This document shows positions 1 through 7,544 of a stretch of 64,000 bases of DNA, piece after piece. The notes below the pieces were generated by a model that had not been told where the DNA came from, ran no database searches, and worked only from the letters and a program-made list of their open reading frames with translations. Both the position numbers and the translations under genes were made by a program. Where the stretch lies: assembly GCA_023420415.1 (NCBI GenBank), contig JAEZWF010000003.1:77641-141640 (forward strand), in the 5' to 3' direction. Positions within the stretch are counted from its first letter, which is position 1; every line of letters starts with the position of its first letter. Origin of the DNA: Actinomycetes bacterium (lineage in GTDB: Bacteria > Actinomycetota > Actinomycetes > Actinomycetales > Dermatophilaceae).

Positions 1-1
1 C

Positions 2-736
2 CTCAACCCGTTGCAGTTCGGGCCCAAGGAGGACCTGTCTCGCTATCCCCGCACCTTCGACGCCGACATGGAGATCTGCCGCGACGCCGGTGTCGATGTG
101 GTCTTCGCGCCCACGCCTGACGTCGTCTACCAGGACGGTGACCCCGGCGTCCGCATCTCGGCAGGCCCGCTCGGCACCGTGCTCGAGGGCCACTCCCGGC
201 CAGGTCACTTCGACGGGGTCCTCACGGTCGTGGCCAAGCTGTTCCACCTGACCGGGGCGGACAGCGCCTACTTCGGGCAGAAGGACGCCCAGCAGCTGCT
301 GCTCATCCGGCGCATGGTGCGCGACCTGGACTTCCCCGTGCGGGTGGTGTCGGTGCCGACGGTCCGTGAGCCCGACGGGCTGGCGATGAGCAGCCGCAAC
401 ATGTACCTCACCGACTCCGACCGCGAGGTGGCACTCGCCCTGTCGCGGGCGCTCAAGGCGGGCGCGGATGCCGCGACCGAAGGCCCGTCGGCAGTCCGGC
501 GGGCGGCGCGCGCGGTGCTGGTGCGCGAGCCCTTGGCCCTCGTCGACTACCTCGTGCTCGTCCATCCGACGACGCTCGAGGATGTGCCGGAGTGGTACCG
601 CGGCGAGGCGCTCCTCGCGGTCGCTGGCCGGGTCGGCACGACTCGGCTCATCGACAACCAGCCCGTCAACGTTGGACCCGGTGGGGGAGCCATCGAGGTC
701 TTCTCCGACATCGACGCGACCGCCGTCGCCACCTGA
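2..736 (+). CDS. panC: pantothenate synthetase (pantoate--beta-alanine ligase), 5' truncated by the window edge
   Basis: PanC joins pantoate and beta-alanine with ATP to make pantothenate, the precursor of coenzyme A, in the cytosol. The visible 244 codons begin inside the N-terminal Rossmann domain (NPLQFGPKEDL) and run to the natural stop; roughly the first 50 residues, including the HIGH-like nucleotide motif, lie before the window. Family hallmarks present are YFGQKDAQQ, the basic RRMVRDL helix and the MSSRN loop that closes over ATP. The frame is open from base 2, so the internal TTG at 11 is not the real start. panD follows 38 bases downstream on the same strand and supplies the beta-alanine. 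Confidence 0.96.
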   Translation, partial: LNPLQFGPKEDLSRYPRTFDADMEICRDAGVDVVFAPTPDVVYQDGDPGVRISAGPLGTVLEGHSRPGHFDGVLTVVAKLFHLTGADSAYFGQKDAQQLLLIRRMVRDLDFPVRVVSVPTVREPDGLAMSSRNMYLTDSDREVALALSRALKAGADAATEGPSAVRRAARAVLVREPLALVDYLVLVHPTTLEDVPEWYRGEALLAVAGRVGTTRLIDNQPVNVGPGGGAIEVFSDIDATAVAT

Positions 737-774
737 TCGACACGAAACACCCAAGCACAGCAACGGAGTTCGTC

Positions 775-1200
775 ATGCAGCGCTTCATGCTCTACGCCAA
801 GATCCACCGTGCCACCGTCACCCAGGCCGACCTGCACTACGTCGGCTCGCTCACCATCGACCGTGACCTCATGGACGCGGCCGGGTTGCTGCCGGGAGAG
901 CAGGTCGACGTCGTAGACGTCGACAACGGCAGCCGCCTGACGACCTACGCCATCGAGGGTGAGCGGGGTTCCGGCATCGTCTGCATCAACGGCGCCGCAG
1001 CCCGTCTCATCTCGCCCGGCGACACGGTCATCATCATCGCGTATGCCGCGATGGACGACAGCGAGGCGCGCACCTTCGAGCCCCAGGTCGTCTTCGTCGA
1101 CAAGGACAACAAGATCGTCGAGGTCGGTCACGACGGCGGTGACGTGCCGGACGGGTTCGGTCTCAAGACCTCGGCCGTGACCCGTCGCGACCATGACTGA
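775..1200 (+). CDS. panD: aspartate 1-decarboxylase proenzyme
   Basis: PanD decarboxylates L-aspartate to beta-alanine, the co-substrate of the upstream PanC. The 141-residue protein begins MQRFMLYAKIHR and contains the self-processing bond Gly24-Ser25 in the context HYVGS, exactly where the family cleaves to form the pyruvoyl cofactor. Tyr22 and the TVTQADLHY segment are also typical. I chose the ATG at 775 because it sits behind a GGAG element and matches the usual N-terminus; the open frame extends upstream into panC but that part looks like a shadow. The last 8 bases overlap nadB, suggesting one transcript for pantothenate and NAD genes. Confidence 0.96.
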   Translation: MQRFMLYAKIHRATVTQADLHYVGSLTIDRDLMDAAGLLPGEQVDVVDVDNGSRLTTYAIEGERGSGIVCINGAAARLISPGDTVIIIAYAAMDDSEARTFEPQVVFVDKDNKIVEVGHDGGDVPDGFGLKTSAVTRRDHD

Positions 1201-2914
1201 GCCCACGGTCGGCGACGACGCGGCATACCTCTCGATCCCCGGCCGGCTGCGCGCCCCCCAGCCGGGGTGGACCGCGCAGGCCGACGTCATCGTCGTCGGG
1301 TCGGGCATCGCCGGGCTCACGACGGCGCTGCGCCTGCGCCAGCGGGTCGAACGCGTCCTGCTCGTGACCAAGACGGTGCTGAACGAGGGCTCGACGATGT
1401 GGGCCCAGGGCGGCATCGCCGCCGCGCTCGACCCGGCGGACTCGCCGGAGGAGCACCTGCGCGACACCCTCGTCGCCGGAGTCGGTGTCTGCGACGTCGA
1501 CGCGGTGCGGGCTCTCGTGACCGAGGGGCCCGGTCGGGTGCGCGAGCTGGTGGCGCTCGGCGCCGAGTTCGACCGCGGCGCCGACGGCGAGATCAAGCTG
1601 ACCCGCGAGGGCGGCCACCACCGCGACCGCATCGCCCATGCCGGCGGTGATGCCACCGGCCGCGAGATCTCACGCGCCCTCATCGCCGCACTGCGGCGCG
1701 TGCAGGACGACCCGGGCATCGAGGTCATCGAGCACGCGCTGGTCCTCGACCTGCTGCTCGACGACACCGGACGCGCCTGCGGCGTCACCCTGCACGTCAT
1801 CGGGGAGGGGCAACGCGATGGCGTGGGTGCCGCGCGGGCGCGCGCCGTCGTCCTCGCCACCGGTGGGATCGGGCAGGTGTATGCCGCGACGACGAACCCG
1901 TCCGTGGCCACCGGCGACGGACTCGCCGCCGCGCTGCGCGCGCACGCCGAGGTCGCTGACGTGGAGTTCGTGCAGTTCCACCCCACGGTGTTGTGGCTCG
2001 GCGCGGGCTCCAGCGGTCAGCAGCCGCTGATCTCCGAGGCGGTGCGGGGCGAGGGTGCGTTCCTCGTCGACAAGGACGGGGTGCGGTTCATGGAGGGCAA
2101 GCACCCCCTCGCCGACCTGGCGCCGCGTGACGTCGTGGCCCGGGCGATCGTCGACCGCATGCGCGAGACGGGCGAGGACCACGTCTACCTCGACGCGCGG
2201 CACCTCGGCGCCGAGTTCCTCCAGGAGCGGTTTCCCTCGATCGTGGCGCGGTGCCGGGAGCTCGGCTTCGACCCGGCCACCGAGCTGCTGCCCGTCGCGC
2301 CGGCCCAGCACTACGCTTCGGGCGGAGTCCGCACCGACCTGCACGGACGCACCACGGTCGAGGGCCTCTACGCCTGCGGTGAGGTGTCGTGCACCGGCGT
2401 CCACGGTGCCAACCGGCTCGCGTCGAACTCGCTGCTGGAGGGCCTCGTCTTCGCGCATCGCATCGCCGACGACCTCACCGCACGCCTCGCGGCGGGTGAG
2501 CTGCCGCCGGTGCCGGCCGGTCAGGCCGGGCGGCCCAAGGGCCCGGCCACCCTGCTGGCGGAGACAGCACGGGTCGAGGTGCAGGCCGCGATGACCCGCG
2601 GCTCCGGCGCGGTTCGCACGGCCGAGTCGACCGCCGCCACCGCGCTGGCGCTCGCGGCCCTGGCCGAGCGGTCACTCGACGAGTCCGCGGCGGAGCCGGG
2701 CCCGCAGTCGTGGGAGACGACCAACCTGCTCCAGGTCGGGCAGCTGCTCACCCACCTCGCCGCGCGCCGCGAGGAGACCCGCGGCGGGCACGTGCGCGAC
2801 GACTTCCGCGACCTCGACGACGAGCACTGGCGGGGCAACCAGCGCGCGACTCGTGGCCGCGACGGGTCCGTCACCACCACCTTCCATCCCGTTGCAGCAC
2901 AGGACATCTCATGA
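1193..2914 (+). CDS. nadB: L-aspartate oxidase
   Basis: NadB is the FAD enzyme that oxidises L-aspartate to iminoaspartate, the first step of de novo NAD synthesis. The 573-residue protein has the dinucleotide-binding GSGIAG at residues 36-41, the STMWAQGG motif that follows, FVQFHPTVLW in the middle and HGANRLASNSLLEG near the FAD-binding C-terminal part of the catalytic domain, then a helical tail. Length is normal for actinobacterial NadB. The start overlaps the panD stop by 8 bases and the stop overlaps nadC as ATGA, so translation is likely coupled. The partner quinolinate synthase NadA is not in this window. Confidence 0.95.
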   Translation: MTEPTVGDDAAYLSIPGRLRAPQPGWTAQADVIVVGSGIAGLTTALRLRQRVERVLLVTKTVLNEGSTMWAQGGIAAALDPADSPEEHLRDTLVAGVGVCDVDAVRALVTEGPGRVRELVALGAEFDRGADGEIKLTREGGHHRDRIAHAGGDATGREISRALIAALRRVQDDPGIEVIEHALVLDLLLDDTGRACGVTLHVIGEGQRDGVGAARARAVVLATGGIGQVYAATTNPSVATGDGLAAALRAHAEVADVEFVQFHPTVLWLGAGSSGQQPLISEAVRGEGAFLVDKDGVRFMEGKHPLADLAPRDVVARAIVDRMRETGEDHVYLDARHLGAEFLQERFPSIVARCRELGFDPATELLPVAPAQHYASGGVRTDLHGRTTVEGLYACGEVSCTGVHGANRLASNSLLEGLVFAHRIADDLTARLAAGELPPVPAGQAGRPKGPATLLAETARVEVQAAMTRGSGAVRTAESTAATALALAALAERSLDESAAEPGPQSWETTNLLQVGQLLTHLAARREETRGGHVRDDFRDLDDEHWRGNQRATRGRDGSVTTTFHPVAAQDIS

Positions 2915-3819
2915 CTTCGGACGACCTCCGCTTCCCGCTCGAGGACGCCCAGCGCGTCGTCGACACCGCGCTCGACGAGGACCTCGGGGGCCCCGAGGGC
3001 GTCGACGTCACGACGGCGGCGACCATCCCGCCCGGCCAGGTGAGCACCGCGCAGGTGGTCGCGCGTGCGGACGGCGTCGTGGCCGGCATACCCGTCATCT
3101 CGTTGGTGTTCGACGCGGTCGCGCGGCGGCTCGGCGCGGATGCACTCGAGGTCGAGGCCGTTCGGGCGGATGGCGACGAGGTGCGCAGGGGCGACGTCAT
3201 CGCCACGCTGCGCGGCTCCACCCAGGTGACGCTCGTCGGGGAGCGCACCATGCTCAACATCGTCTGCCGGCTTTCCGGCGTTGCCACCCACACGCGGCGG
3301 TGGGCCGACGCGCTCGACGGCACCGGCGCGACCGTGCTCGACACCCGCAAGACGACGCCGGGGCTGCGCGCGCTGGAGAAGTACGCCGTGCGTGCCGGCG
3401 GTGGCACCAACAAGCGGATGGGCCTCTACGACGTCGCGATGATCAAGGACAACCACAAGCTCGCCGCCGGCTCGCTGTCGGCCGCGTATGCCGCGGTGCG
3501 CGAGAAGTTCCCCGACGTGACCGTGCAGGTGGAGGTCACCACGACCGAGGAGGCCCTGGAGTCGGTAGGGGTCGGGGCGCGGTTCCTGTTGTGCGACAAC
3601 ATGTCCGTCGACCTGCTGCGCGCGACGGTCGAGGCCGTGCGGGCGAGGCAGGCGGAGCTCGGGGAGGCCGTCGAGCTCGAGGCCACCGGCGGGCTCACGC
3701 TCGAGGTGGCCCGCGACTACGCGCTCACCGGCGTCGACTACCTCTCGGTCGGCGGGCTCACCCACTCCAGCCCGATCCTCGACCTCGCCCTGGACCTGGT
3801 GGATTCAGACCAGTCGTAG
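2911..3819 (+). CDS. nadC: nicotinate-nucleotide diphosphorylase (carboxylating)
   Basis: NadC converts quinolinate and PRPP to nicotinate mononucleotide with loss of CO2. The 302-residue protein shows the family signature DTRKTTPGLRALEKYAV followed by GGGTNKRMGLYD and IKDNH, which carry the PRPP and quinolinate contacts, and a C-terminal barrel segment with EATGGLTLE. The start is the ATG embedded in the nadB stop (ATGA), preferred over the in-frame upstream extension because the protein then begins with a normal N-terminal domain. In mycobacteria coaX follows panD in this locus; here nadC is followed by a toxin-antitoxin pair instead. Confidence 0.95.
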   Translation: MTSDDLRFPLEDAQRVVDTALDEDLGGPEGVDVTTAATIPPGQVSTAQVVARADGVVAGIPVISLVFDAVARRLGADALEVEAVRADGDEVRRGDVIATLRGSTQVTLVGERTMLNIVCRLSGVATHTRRWADALDGTGATVLDTRKTTPGLRALEKYAVRAGGGTNKRMGLYDVAMIKDNHKLAAGSLSAAYAAVREKFPDVTVQVEVTTTEEALESVGVGARFLLCDNMSVDLLRATVEAVRARQAELGEAVELEATGGLTLEVARDYALTGVDYLSVGGLTHSSPILDLALDLVDSDQS

Positions 3820-3821
3820 AC

Positions 3822-3827
3822 TAGTAT
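3822..3827 (+). promoter_or_regulatory. -10 element TAGTAT of the antitoxin gene
   Basis: TAGTAT ends six bases before the antitoxin ATG, so transcription would begin at or next to the start codon (leaderless). No clear ribosome site lies between. The element sits only 3 bases after the nadC stop, so the toxin-antitoxin pair can be transcribed independently of the NAD genes. Confidence 0.6.
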
Positions 3828-3833
3828 GGGGTC

Positions 3834-4070
3834 ATGAGCACGATCGGTTCCTATGAAGCCAAGACGCACCTGCCCCGTCTGCTCGATGAGGTCGCGGCGG
3901 GTGCAACGGTGACGATCACGAAGCACGGTCGGGAAGTGGCCCGGCTCGTGCCGGTCTCCGGAGGCGATGGAACGCCGGCGCAAGTGGTCGAGGCGATCAA
4001 GGCCGAGCGCAAGGGGGTCCGCCTTCGCGGGCTCTCGGTGCGCCGCATGGCTGCCGAGGGCCGTCGCTGA
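3834..4070 (+). CDS. type II antitoxin, Phd/YefM family (VapB-like)
   Basis: This 78-residue protein should bind and neutralise the PIN toxin encoded next and repress their shared promoter. It has the classic Phd/YefM start, IGSYEAKTHLPRLLDEV, then TVTITKHGREVARLVP, which forms the dimeric DNA-binding fold; the basic tail (ERKGVRLRGLSVRRMA) is the likely toxin-binding segment. The stop overlaps the toxin start by one base (TGATG), typical of coupled antitoxin-toxin pairs. Calling it VapB follows its VapC partner; the fold itself is Phd-like. Confidence 0.9.
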   Translation: MSTIGSYEAKTHLPRLLDEVAAGATVTITKHGREVARLVPVSGGDGTPAQVVEAIKAERKGVRLRGLSVRRMAAEGRR

Positions 4071-4468
4071 TGCTGGTGGTGGACGCATCGGTCACGATGG
4101 CCTGGTGTTTCGAGGACGAGGCCACTAGTGCCACGGATGCGCTCCTGGACAGGGTCGCGACGGAAGGTGCGGTGGTGCCGCAGCTGTGGGGCCTCGAAGT
4201 GTGCAATGTGTTGCTCCTAGCGCAGCGCAAGGGGCGGATCACCGAAGCGCAGTCTGCACGGTTCCTGGCCCTCCTCCACCAACTTCCCATGATCAGTGAT
4301 CCATCCGGGACCCCTCTCCCTGAACTGCTCGCGGTGGCGGCCCGCCATGGCCTCACGGCCTACGACGCGGCATACCTCGCTCTGGCGGAACGAAACGCAG
4401 CAGCCTTGGCGACACGGGATGCCGACCTCCGCGGTGCGGCGACCGCTGCTGGTGTGGAGCTCGCTTGA
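4070..4468 (+). CDS. vapC: type II toxin, PIN-domain ribonuclease (VapC family)
   Basis: This 132-residue PIN-domain protein is a probable VapC toxin, a Mg-dependent RNase that typically cuts tRNA or rRNA when freed from its antitoxin. The acidic active-site residues are visible as D5 (LVVDAS), E43 (GLEVCN), D99 (TAYDAAYL) and D117 (ATRDADL), so it looks catalytically intact. It begins one base before the end of the antitoxin frame. Its 3' end runs antisense into a truncated minus-strand ATPase fragment, suggesting the pair arrived by an insertion or deletion event that disrupted that gene. Confidence 0.92.
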   Translation: MLVVDASVTMAWCFEDEATSATDALLDRVATEGAVVPQLWGLEVCNVLLLAQRKGRITEAQSARFLALLHQLPMISDPSGTPLPELLAVAARHGLTAYDAAYLALAERNAAALATRDADLRGAATAAGVELA

Positions 4469-4629
4469 CGGAGCCTCCGGACGGGGCCGACGCGAGGTCG
4501 AGGCCGCCGCATCACCTGGGTGACGGCCGCGATGGTGAGCGGCCACTCGTCGTCCGGCAGGGCGGCATACGGGCTGCGTTCGACGCGACGCACGAGGAGT
4601 GGCGCCGTCCACGCGTCCTTGCCCGCCAT
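4360..4629 (-). pseudogene. truncated N-terminal remnant of an AAA-type ATPase
   Basis: Reading leftward from an ATG at 4629, about 45 residues look like a real protein start: AWTAPLLVRRVERSPYAALP followed by DDEWPLTIAAVTQV. This resembles the head of RecF-like AAA ATPases that precedes the Walker A loop, but no Walker A follows; the frame degenerates into Arg/Ala-rich antisense of vapC and ends at 4360. A hexamer GACAGT sits 7 bases before the ATG, the same spacing as other leaderless starts here, so a promoter and start may survive. It is divergent from lysS. The family assignment is from memory of N-terminal style and is weak; the truncation is clearer. Confidence 0.35.
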
Positions 4630-4652
4630 GCGAGGCACTGTCTGCCGCTGGG

Positions 4653-4658
4653 TACCCT
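4653..4658 (+). promoter_or_regulatory. -10 element TACCCT of lysS
   Basis: TACCCT ends six bases before the GTG start of lysS with no Shine-Dalgarno sequence between, so the lysS mRNA is probably leaderless. It supports the GTG at 4665 over the longer upstream frame. Confidence 0.6.
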
Positions 4659-4664
4659 TGGCGG

Positions 4665-6194
4665 GTGAGCCAGACCCCCGACCCCCTCGCCACTTCCACG
4701 CCGGACGGCGCCCCCGAGAGCGACCTGCCCGAGCAGCTGAAGATCCGGCGCGAGAAGCGGGACCGGCTCATCGCCGAAGGCGGCCAGGCCTACCCCGTGT
4801 CGGTGGAGCGCACGCACACCCTCGCCGAGGTGCGGGAGAAGTGGGGCCACCTCGAGGCGGGCGAGGAGACGCAGGACGTCGTCGGCGTCGCCGGTCGCGT
4901 GATGTTCATCCGCAACACCGGCAAGCTCGCGTTCGCCACGTTGCAGGAGGGCATCGGCACGCGGCTGCAGGTCATGCTCAGCCTCGCCGAGGTCGGCCAG
5001 GAGGCGCTTGACGCGTGGAAGGCCGACGTCGACCTGGGCGACCACGTGTTCGTGCAGGGCCGCGTCATCTCGTCCAAGCGCGGCGAGCTGTCGGTGATGG
5101 CGACGCGTTGGGAGATGGCGAGCAAGGCGCTGCGCCCGTTGCCGGTCCTGCACAAGGACCTGTCGGAGGAGTCGCGGGTGCGCCAGCGCTACGCCGACCT
5201 CATCGTGCGGCAGGAGTCGCGGGACATGGTGCGCACCAAGGCCACCGCGCTCACGGCCGTGCGCGGAGTCCTCGAGGCGCAGGGTTACCTCGAGGTCGAG
5301 ACGCCGATCATCCAGCTGGTCCACGGTGGCGCGGCGGCCCGCCCGTTCCGCACCCACATGAACGCGTTCGACCAGGACATGACCCTGCGGATTGCGTTGG
5401 AGCTCAACCTCAAGAAGGCCGTCGTCGGCGGCGTCGACCGGGTCTACGAGATGGGCCGCATCTTCCGCAACGAGGGTGTCGACGCCACCCACAGCCCCGA
5501 GTTCACGATGCTCGAGGCCTACCAGGCCTACGGCGACCAGACCTCGATCGCGATGCTCTTGCGCGACATCTACCTCGGTGTCGCCGACGCCCTCGGGTCC
5601 CGGACGATCGAGACCGAGCGGGGCACCGTCGACCTCGGCGGCGAGTGGCGCTGGCTGCCCGTCTACGACGCGGTGAGCGAGGCGGTCGGCGAGACCATCA
5701 CCATCGACACGGACGTCGAGACGCTGCGCGGGTATGCCGCGAAGCACGACGTCGAGGTCGACCCCGCCTGGGACAAGGACAAGGTCTTCCTCGAGCTGCT
5801 CGGTGAGCTTGTCGAGCCGGGCCTGCTGCAGCCGACGTTCCTGTGCGACTACCCGGCGATCGCCCAGCCGCTGGCCCGCCCCCACCGCAGCAAGCCCGGG
5901 CTCATCGAGGCGTGGGACCTCATCATCGCCGGAGTCGAGCGAGGCACCGGTTTCTCCGAGCTCATCGACCCCGTGATCCAGCGTGACGTGCTGACCGCGC
6001 AGTCGGTCAAGGCTGCCGGCGGTGACCCCGAGGCCATGCAGCTCGACGAGGACTTCCTGCGGGCGCTCGAGTACGGCGCACCGCCGATGGGTGGGCTCGG
6101 GTTCGGCGTCGACCGCATGATCATGCTCTTCACCGGCGCCAACATCCGCGAGACGATCCTGTTTCCCCACCTCAAGCCGGAGGTTTCCCGGTGA
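4665..6194 (+). CDS. lysS: lysyl-tRNA synthetase, class II
   Basis: LysS charges tRNA-Lys with lysine. The 509-residue protein has an N-terminal OB-fold anticodon-binding domain (VVGVAGRVMFIRNTGKLAF), motif 1 around VETPIIQLVHGGAAARPF, motif 2 around YEMGRIFRNEGVDATHSPEF and motif 3 in GGLGFGVDRMIMLF. GAAARPF in place of the more common GGANARPF is a small variant. I start at the GTG at 4665 (SQTPDPLATS), supported by the -10 hexamer; the 22-residue upstream extension lacks support. The stop overlaps the next small gene as GTGA. lysS-lsr2 adjacency matches mycobacteria. Confidence 0.96.
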   Translation: MSQTPDPLATSTPDGAPESDLPEQLKIRREKRDRLIAEGGQAYPVSVERTHTLAEVREKWGHLEAGEETQDVVGVAGRVMFIRNTGKLAFATLQEGIGTRLQVMLSLAEVGQEALDAWKADVDLGDHVFVQGRVISSKRGELSVMATRWEMASKALRPLPVLHKDLSEESRVRQRYADLIVRQESRDMVRTKATALTAVRGVLEAQGYLEVETPIIQLVHGGAAARPFRTHMNAFDQDMTLRIALELNLKKAVVGGVDRVYEMGRIFRNEGVDATHSPEFTMLEAYQAYGDQTSIAMLLRDIYLGVADALGSRTIETERGTVDLGGEWRWLPVYDAVSEAVGETITIDTDVETLRGYAAKHDVEVDPAWDKDKVFLELLGELVEPGLLQPTFLCDYPAIAQPLARPHRSKPGLIEAWDLIIAGVERGTGFSELIDPVIQRDVLTAQSVKAAGGDPEAMQLDEDFLRALEYGAPPMGGLGFGVDRMIMLFTGANIRETILFPHLKPEVSR

Positions 6195-6394
6195 GCTCGT
6201 TGTGGCCCTACCTCGCTGCCCTGATTCCTTCGGTGGGAGTCGGATTCCTCTTCTGGCTCGTCATCAAGAACATGATCGAAGGTGACCGCAAGGAAAGGCT
6301 GGCCCATTCCCAATGGGACCGCGACCACGCCGACGCGGAATCCGTTGAAAAGCCGGACGCGTCGAATTCGGCGGCTCGCGACCAGAATTCCTAA
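6191..6394 (+). CDS. small single-pass membrane protein between lysS and lsr2
   Basis: This 67-residue protein has one hydrophobic segment at about residues 5-25 (LWPYLAALIPSVGVGFLFWL) followed by a charged cytoplasmic tail rich in Asp, Glu and Lys. I do not recognise a named domain. Its GTG start lies inside the lysS stop (GTGA), so it is translationally coupled to lysS. The 3' part and the following gap have lower GC than the neighbours, as does the lsr2 promoter region. Small membrane proteins occur at this place in other actinobacteria, but no function can be assigned from sequence. Confidence 0.75.
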   Translation: MSSLWPYLAALIPSVGVGFLFWLVIKNMIEGDRKERLAHSQWDRDHADAESVEKPDASNSAARDQNS

Positions 6395-6407
6395 TCCTTT
6401 CCCGGCT

Positions 6408-6435
6408 TTGACCTGAGCGCTTTCCCGGCTACTTT
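6408..6435 (+). promoter_or_regulatory. promoter of lsr2 (TTGACC-N16-TACTTT)
   Basis: A -35 TTGACC at 6408-6413 and a -10 TACTTT at 6430-6435 are separated by 16 bases, the best housekeeping-sigma promoter in the window. Transcription should start near 6442, giving lsr2 a leader of about 37 bases with an AAAGGA ribosome site, unlike the many leaderless genes here. Confidence 0.6.
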
Positions 6436-6478
6436 GGTGCTGCTCCCTAGTGCATCAAAGTTTTCCGGAAAGGAAATC

Positions 6479-6805
6479 ATGGCTCAGCGCGTGACCATCG
6501 TCCTCGAGGACGACCTGGACGGCAGCGCCGCCGACGAGACGGTGACCTTCGCCCTCGACGGCACGACCTACGAGATCGACCTCAACGCCAAGAACGCCGG
6601 CAAGCTGCGCGACGCCCTGGCGCCCTATGTCGGCCACGCCCGCAAGGCCGGCGGACGGCGGTCCAGCGGGCGCTCCAGTTTCCGCTCCGGCGCCAAGCGG
6701 GACGTGACCGAGGTGCGCGAGTGGGCTCGCGCCAACGGCCACAAGGTCAGCGACCGCGGACGCATCTCGGCCGAGGTGCAGGCCGCCTACGACAAGGCTC
6801 ACTGA
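6479..6805 (+). CDS. lsr2: Lsr2-family nucleoid-associated protein, xenogeneic silencer
   Basis: Lsr2 coats AT-rich DNA, bridges it and silences horizontally acquired genes. The 108-residue protein has the N-terminal dimerisation beta-hairpin (QRVTIVLEDDLDGSAADETV), then the segment TYEIDLNAKNAGKLRDALAPYV, a Ser/Arg-rich linker at about residues 57-70, and a C-terminal DNA-binding helix domain with the AT-hook-like RGR at about 93-95 (VSDRGRISAEVQ). The start at 6479 follows an AAAGGA ribosome site and gives the canonical MAQRV beginning. It has its own promoter and precedes a FhuF-like gene with a CTGA overlap. Confidence 0.96.
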   Translation: MAQRVTIVLEDDLDGSAADETVTFALDGTTYEIDLNAKNAGKLRDALAPYVGHARKAGGRRSSGRSSFRSGAKRDVTEVREWARANGHKVSDRGRISAEVQAAYDKAH

Positions 6806-7455
6806 GCCCCATCGACGCGCATTCGCTGACGGCGCGGCTCGCGTCGGTCCTGCCCTACCCACGGCTGGTCGCCGCCGGCCCTGACGACCCCGACCTGACC
6901 TGGGTGTGGGCGCAGGTCTGGCGGGCGCAGGTGCATGACGGCGCCGACCCGACCGCGCCGTGGCGAGCCGCGCTCGCGGCCGGCACGCGGCGCCAGTACC
7001 GCCAGCCAGCGCCGGTCGCCATGCCGGGCGCGTTCGTCCTGCAGTGGTTCCTCGAGGTGGCCGCTGTTCCCGCGGTGTATGCCGCGTGGCACAGCGCCGT
7101 CGTCCTCGACCCCCTGCGTGCCGGGTTGAGCTTCGAGCTCGAGCCCCACCAGCTCTACCCGGTCACGGTGCAGCTGCGTACCGCCGCGGCGACCCCAGCG
7201 CTGCTGGAGGAGCGTCTGGAGCTGGCGCACGCGGCATACCGAAGTGCCGCAACGGAGTTCGCCCTCACCTATGAGGCGGAGGCCCACCTCGGCCGCCGCA
7301 CCCGACTCGGCCTGGTCGACGACGTCTGGGCCATGGCGGCTGCACGTGCCCGCGGCCAAGGCCCGCCCGAACGGGTGTCGTGCTGCTTCATCTACGCCCT
7401 GCCCGGGGTGCACGAGTGCAGCGGCTGTCCGAGGTTGCGCGGGCGCGGGCGCTAG
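6802..7455 (+). CDS. FhuF-like [2Fe-2S] ferric-siderophore reductase family protein
   Basis: The C-terminus carries CCFIYALPGVHECSGCPR, a C-C-x10-C-x2-C arrangement diagnostic of the FhuF C-terminal iron-sulfur domain; such proteins reduce ferric siderophores in the cytosol. The rest (about 200 residues) is a helical, Ala-rich domain as in that family. The start is uncertain. The only ATG, GTG or TTG before the conserved region is a GTG at 6721, deep inside lsr2, giving an Arg-rich out-of-frame shadow. A CTG at 6802 overlaps the lsr2 stop as CTGA behind AAGG and would be translationally coupled, so I use it. A strong inverted repeat follows the stop. Confidence 0.75.
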   Translation: MSPIDAHSLTARLASVLPYPRLVAAGPDDPDLTWVWAQVWRAQVHDGADPTAPWRAALAAGTRRQYRQPAPVAMPGAFVLQWFLEVAAVPAVYAAWHSAVVLDPLRAGLSFELEPHQLYPVTVQLRTAAATPALLEERLELAHAAYRSAATEFALTYEAEAHLGRRTRLGLVDDVWAMAAARARGQGPPERVSCCFIYALPGVHECSGCPRLRGRGR

Positions 7456-7469
7456 TCGGACCCTGCCGC

Positions 7470-7541
7470 ACTCATGTCCCGCACTCATGTCCCGCAACAT
7501 GCCGTCCGCAGTCACGATCGACGGCATGTTGCGGGACATGA
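7470..7541. terminator. 22-bp perfect inverted repeat plus 13-bp tandem repeat between convergent genes
   Basis: Arms 7485-7506 and 7520-7541 are perfect 22-bp inverted copies around a 13-base spacer, reading TCATGTCCCGCAACATGC onward in the left arm. Just before, a 13-bp unit ACTCATGTCCCGC is tandemly duplicated at 7470-7482 and 7483-7495, the second copy running into the left arm. The position between two converging genes fits a bidirectional terminator; the right arm is followed by AAA on the plus strand. The long perfect stem with a partial third copy could instead be a small repeated element. Confidence 0.7.
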
Positions 7542-7544
7542 AAA

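Noticed and set aside
547..1986. A long minus-strand open frame opposite panC, panD and nadB
   Set aside because: Repetitive Ala/Arg/Ser composition; three well-supported genes occupy the other strand.
4512..6170. A 552-residue minus-strand open frame opposite lysS
   Set aside because: It mirrors lysS codons and has no domain motifs, whereas lysS has all class II signature motifs.
6408..6475. A possible small RNA upstream of lsr2
   Set aside because: The sequence is better explained as a promoter and leader for lsr2; no terminator follows it before the ATG.
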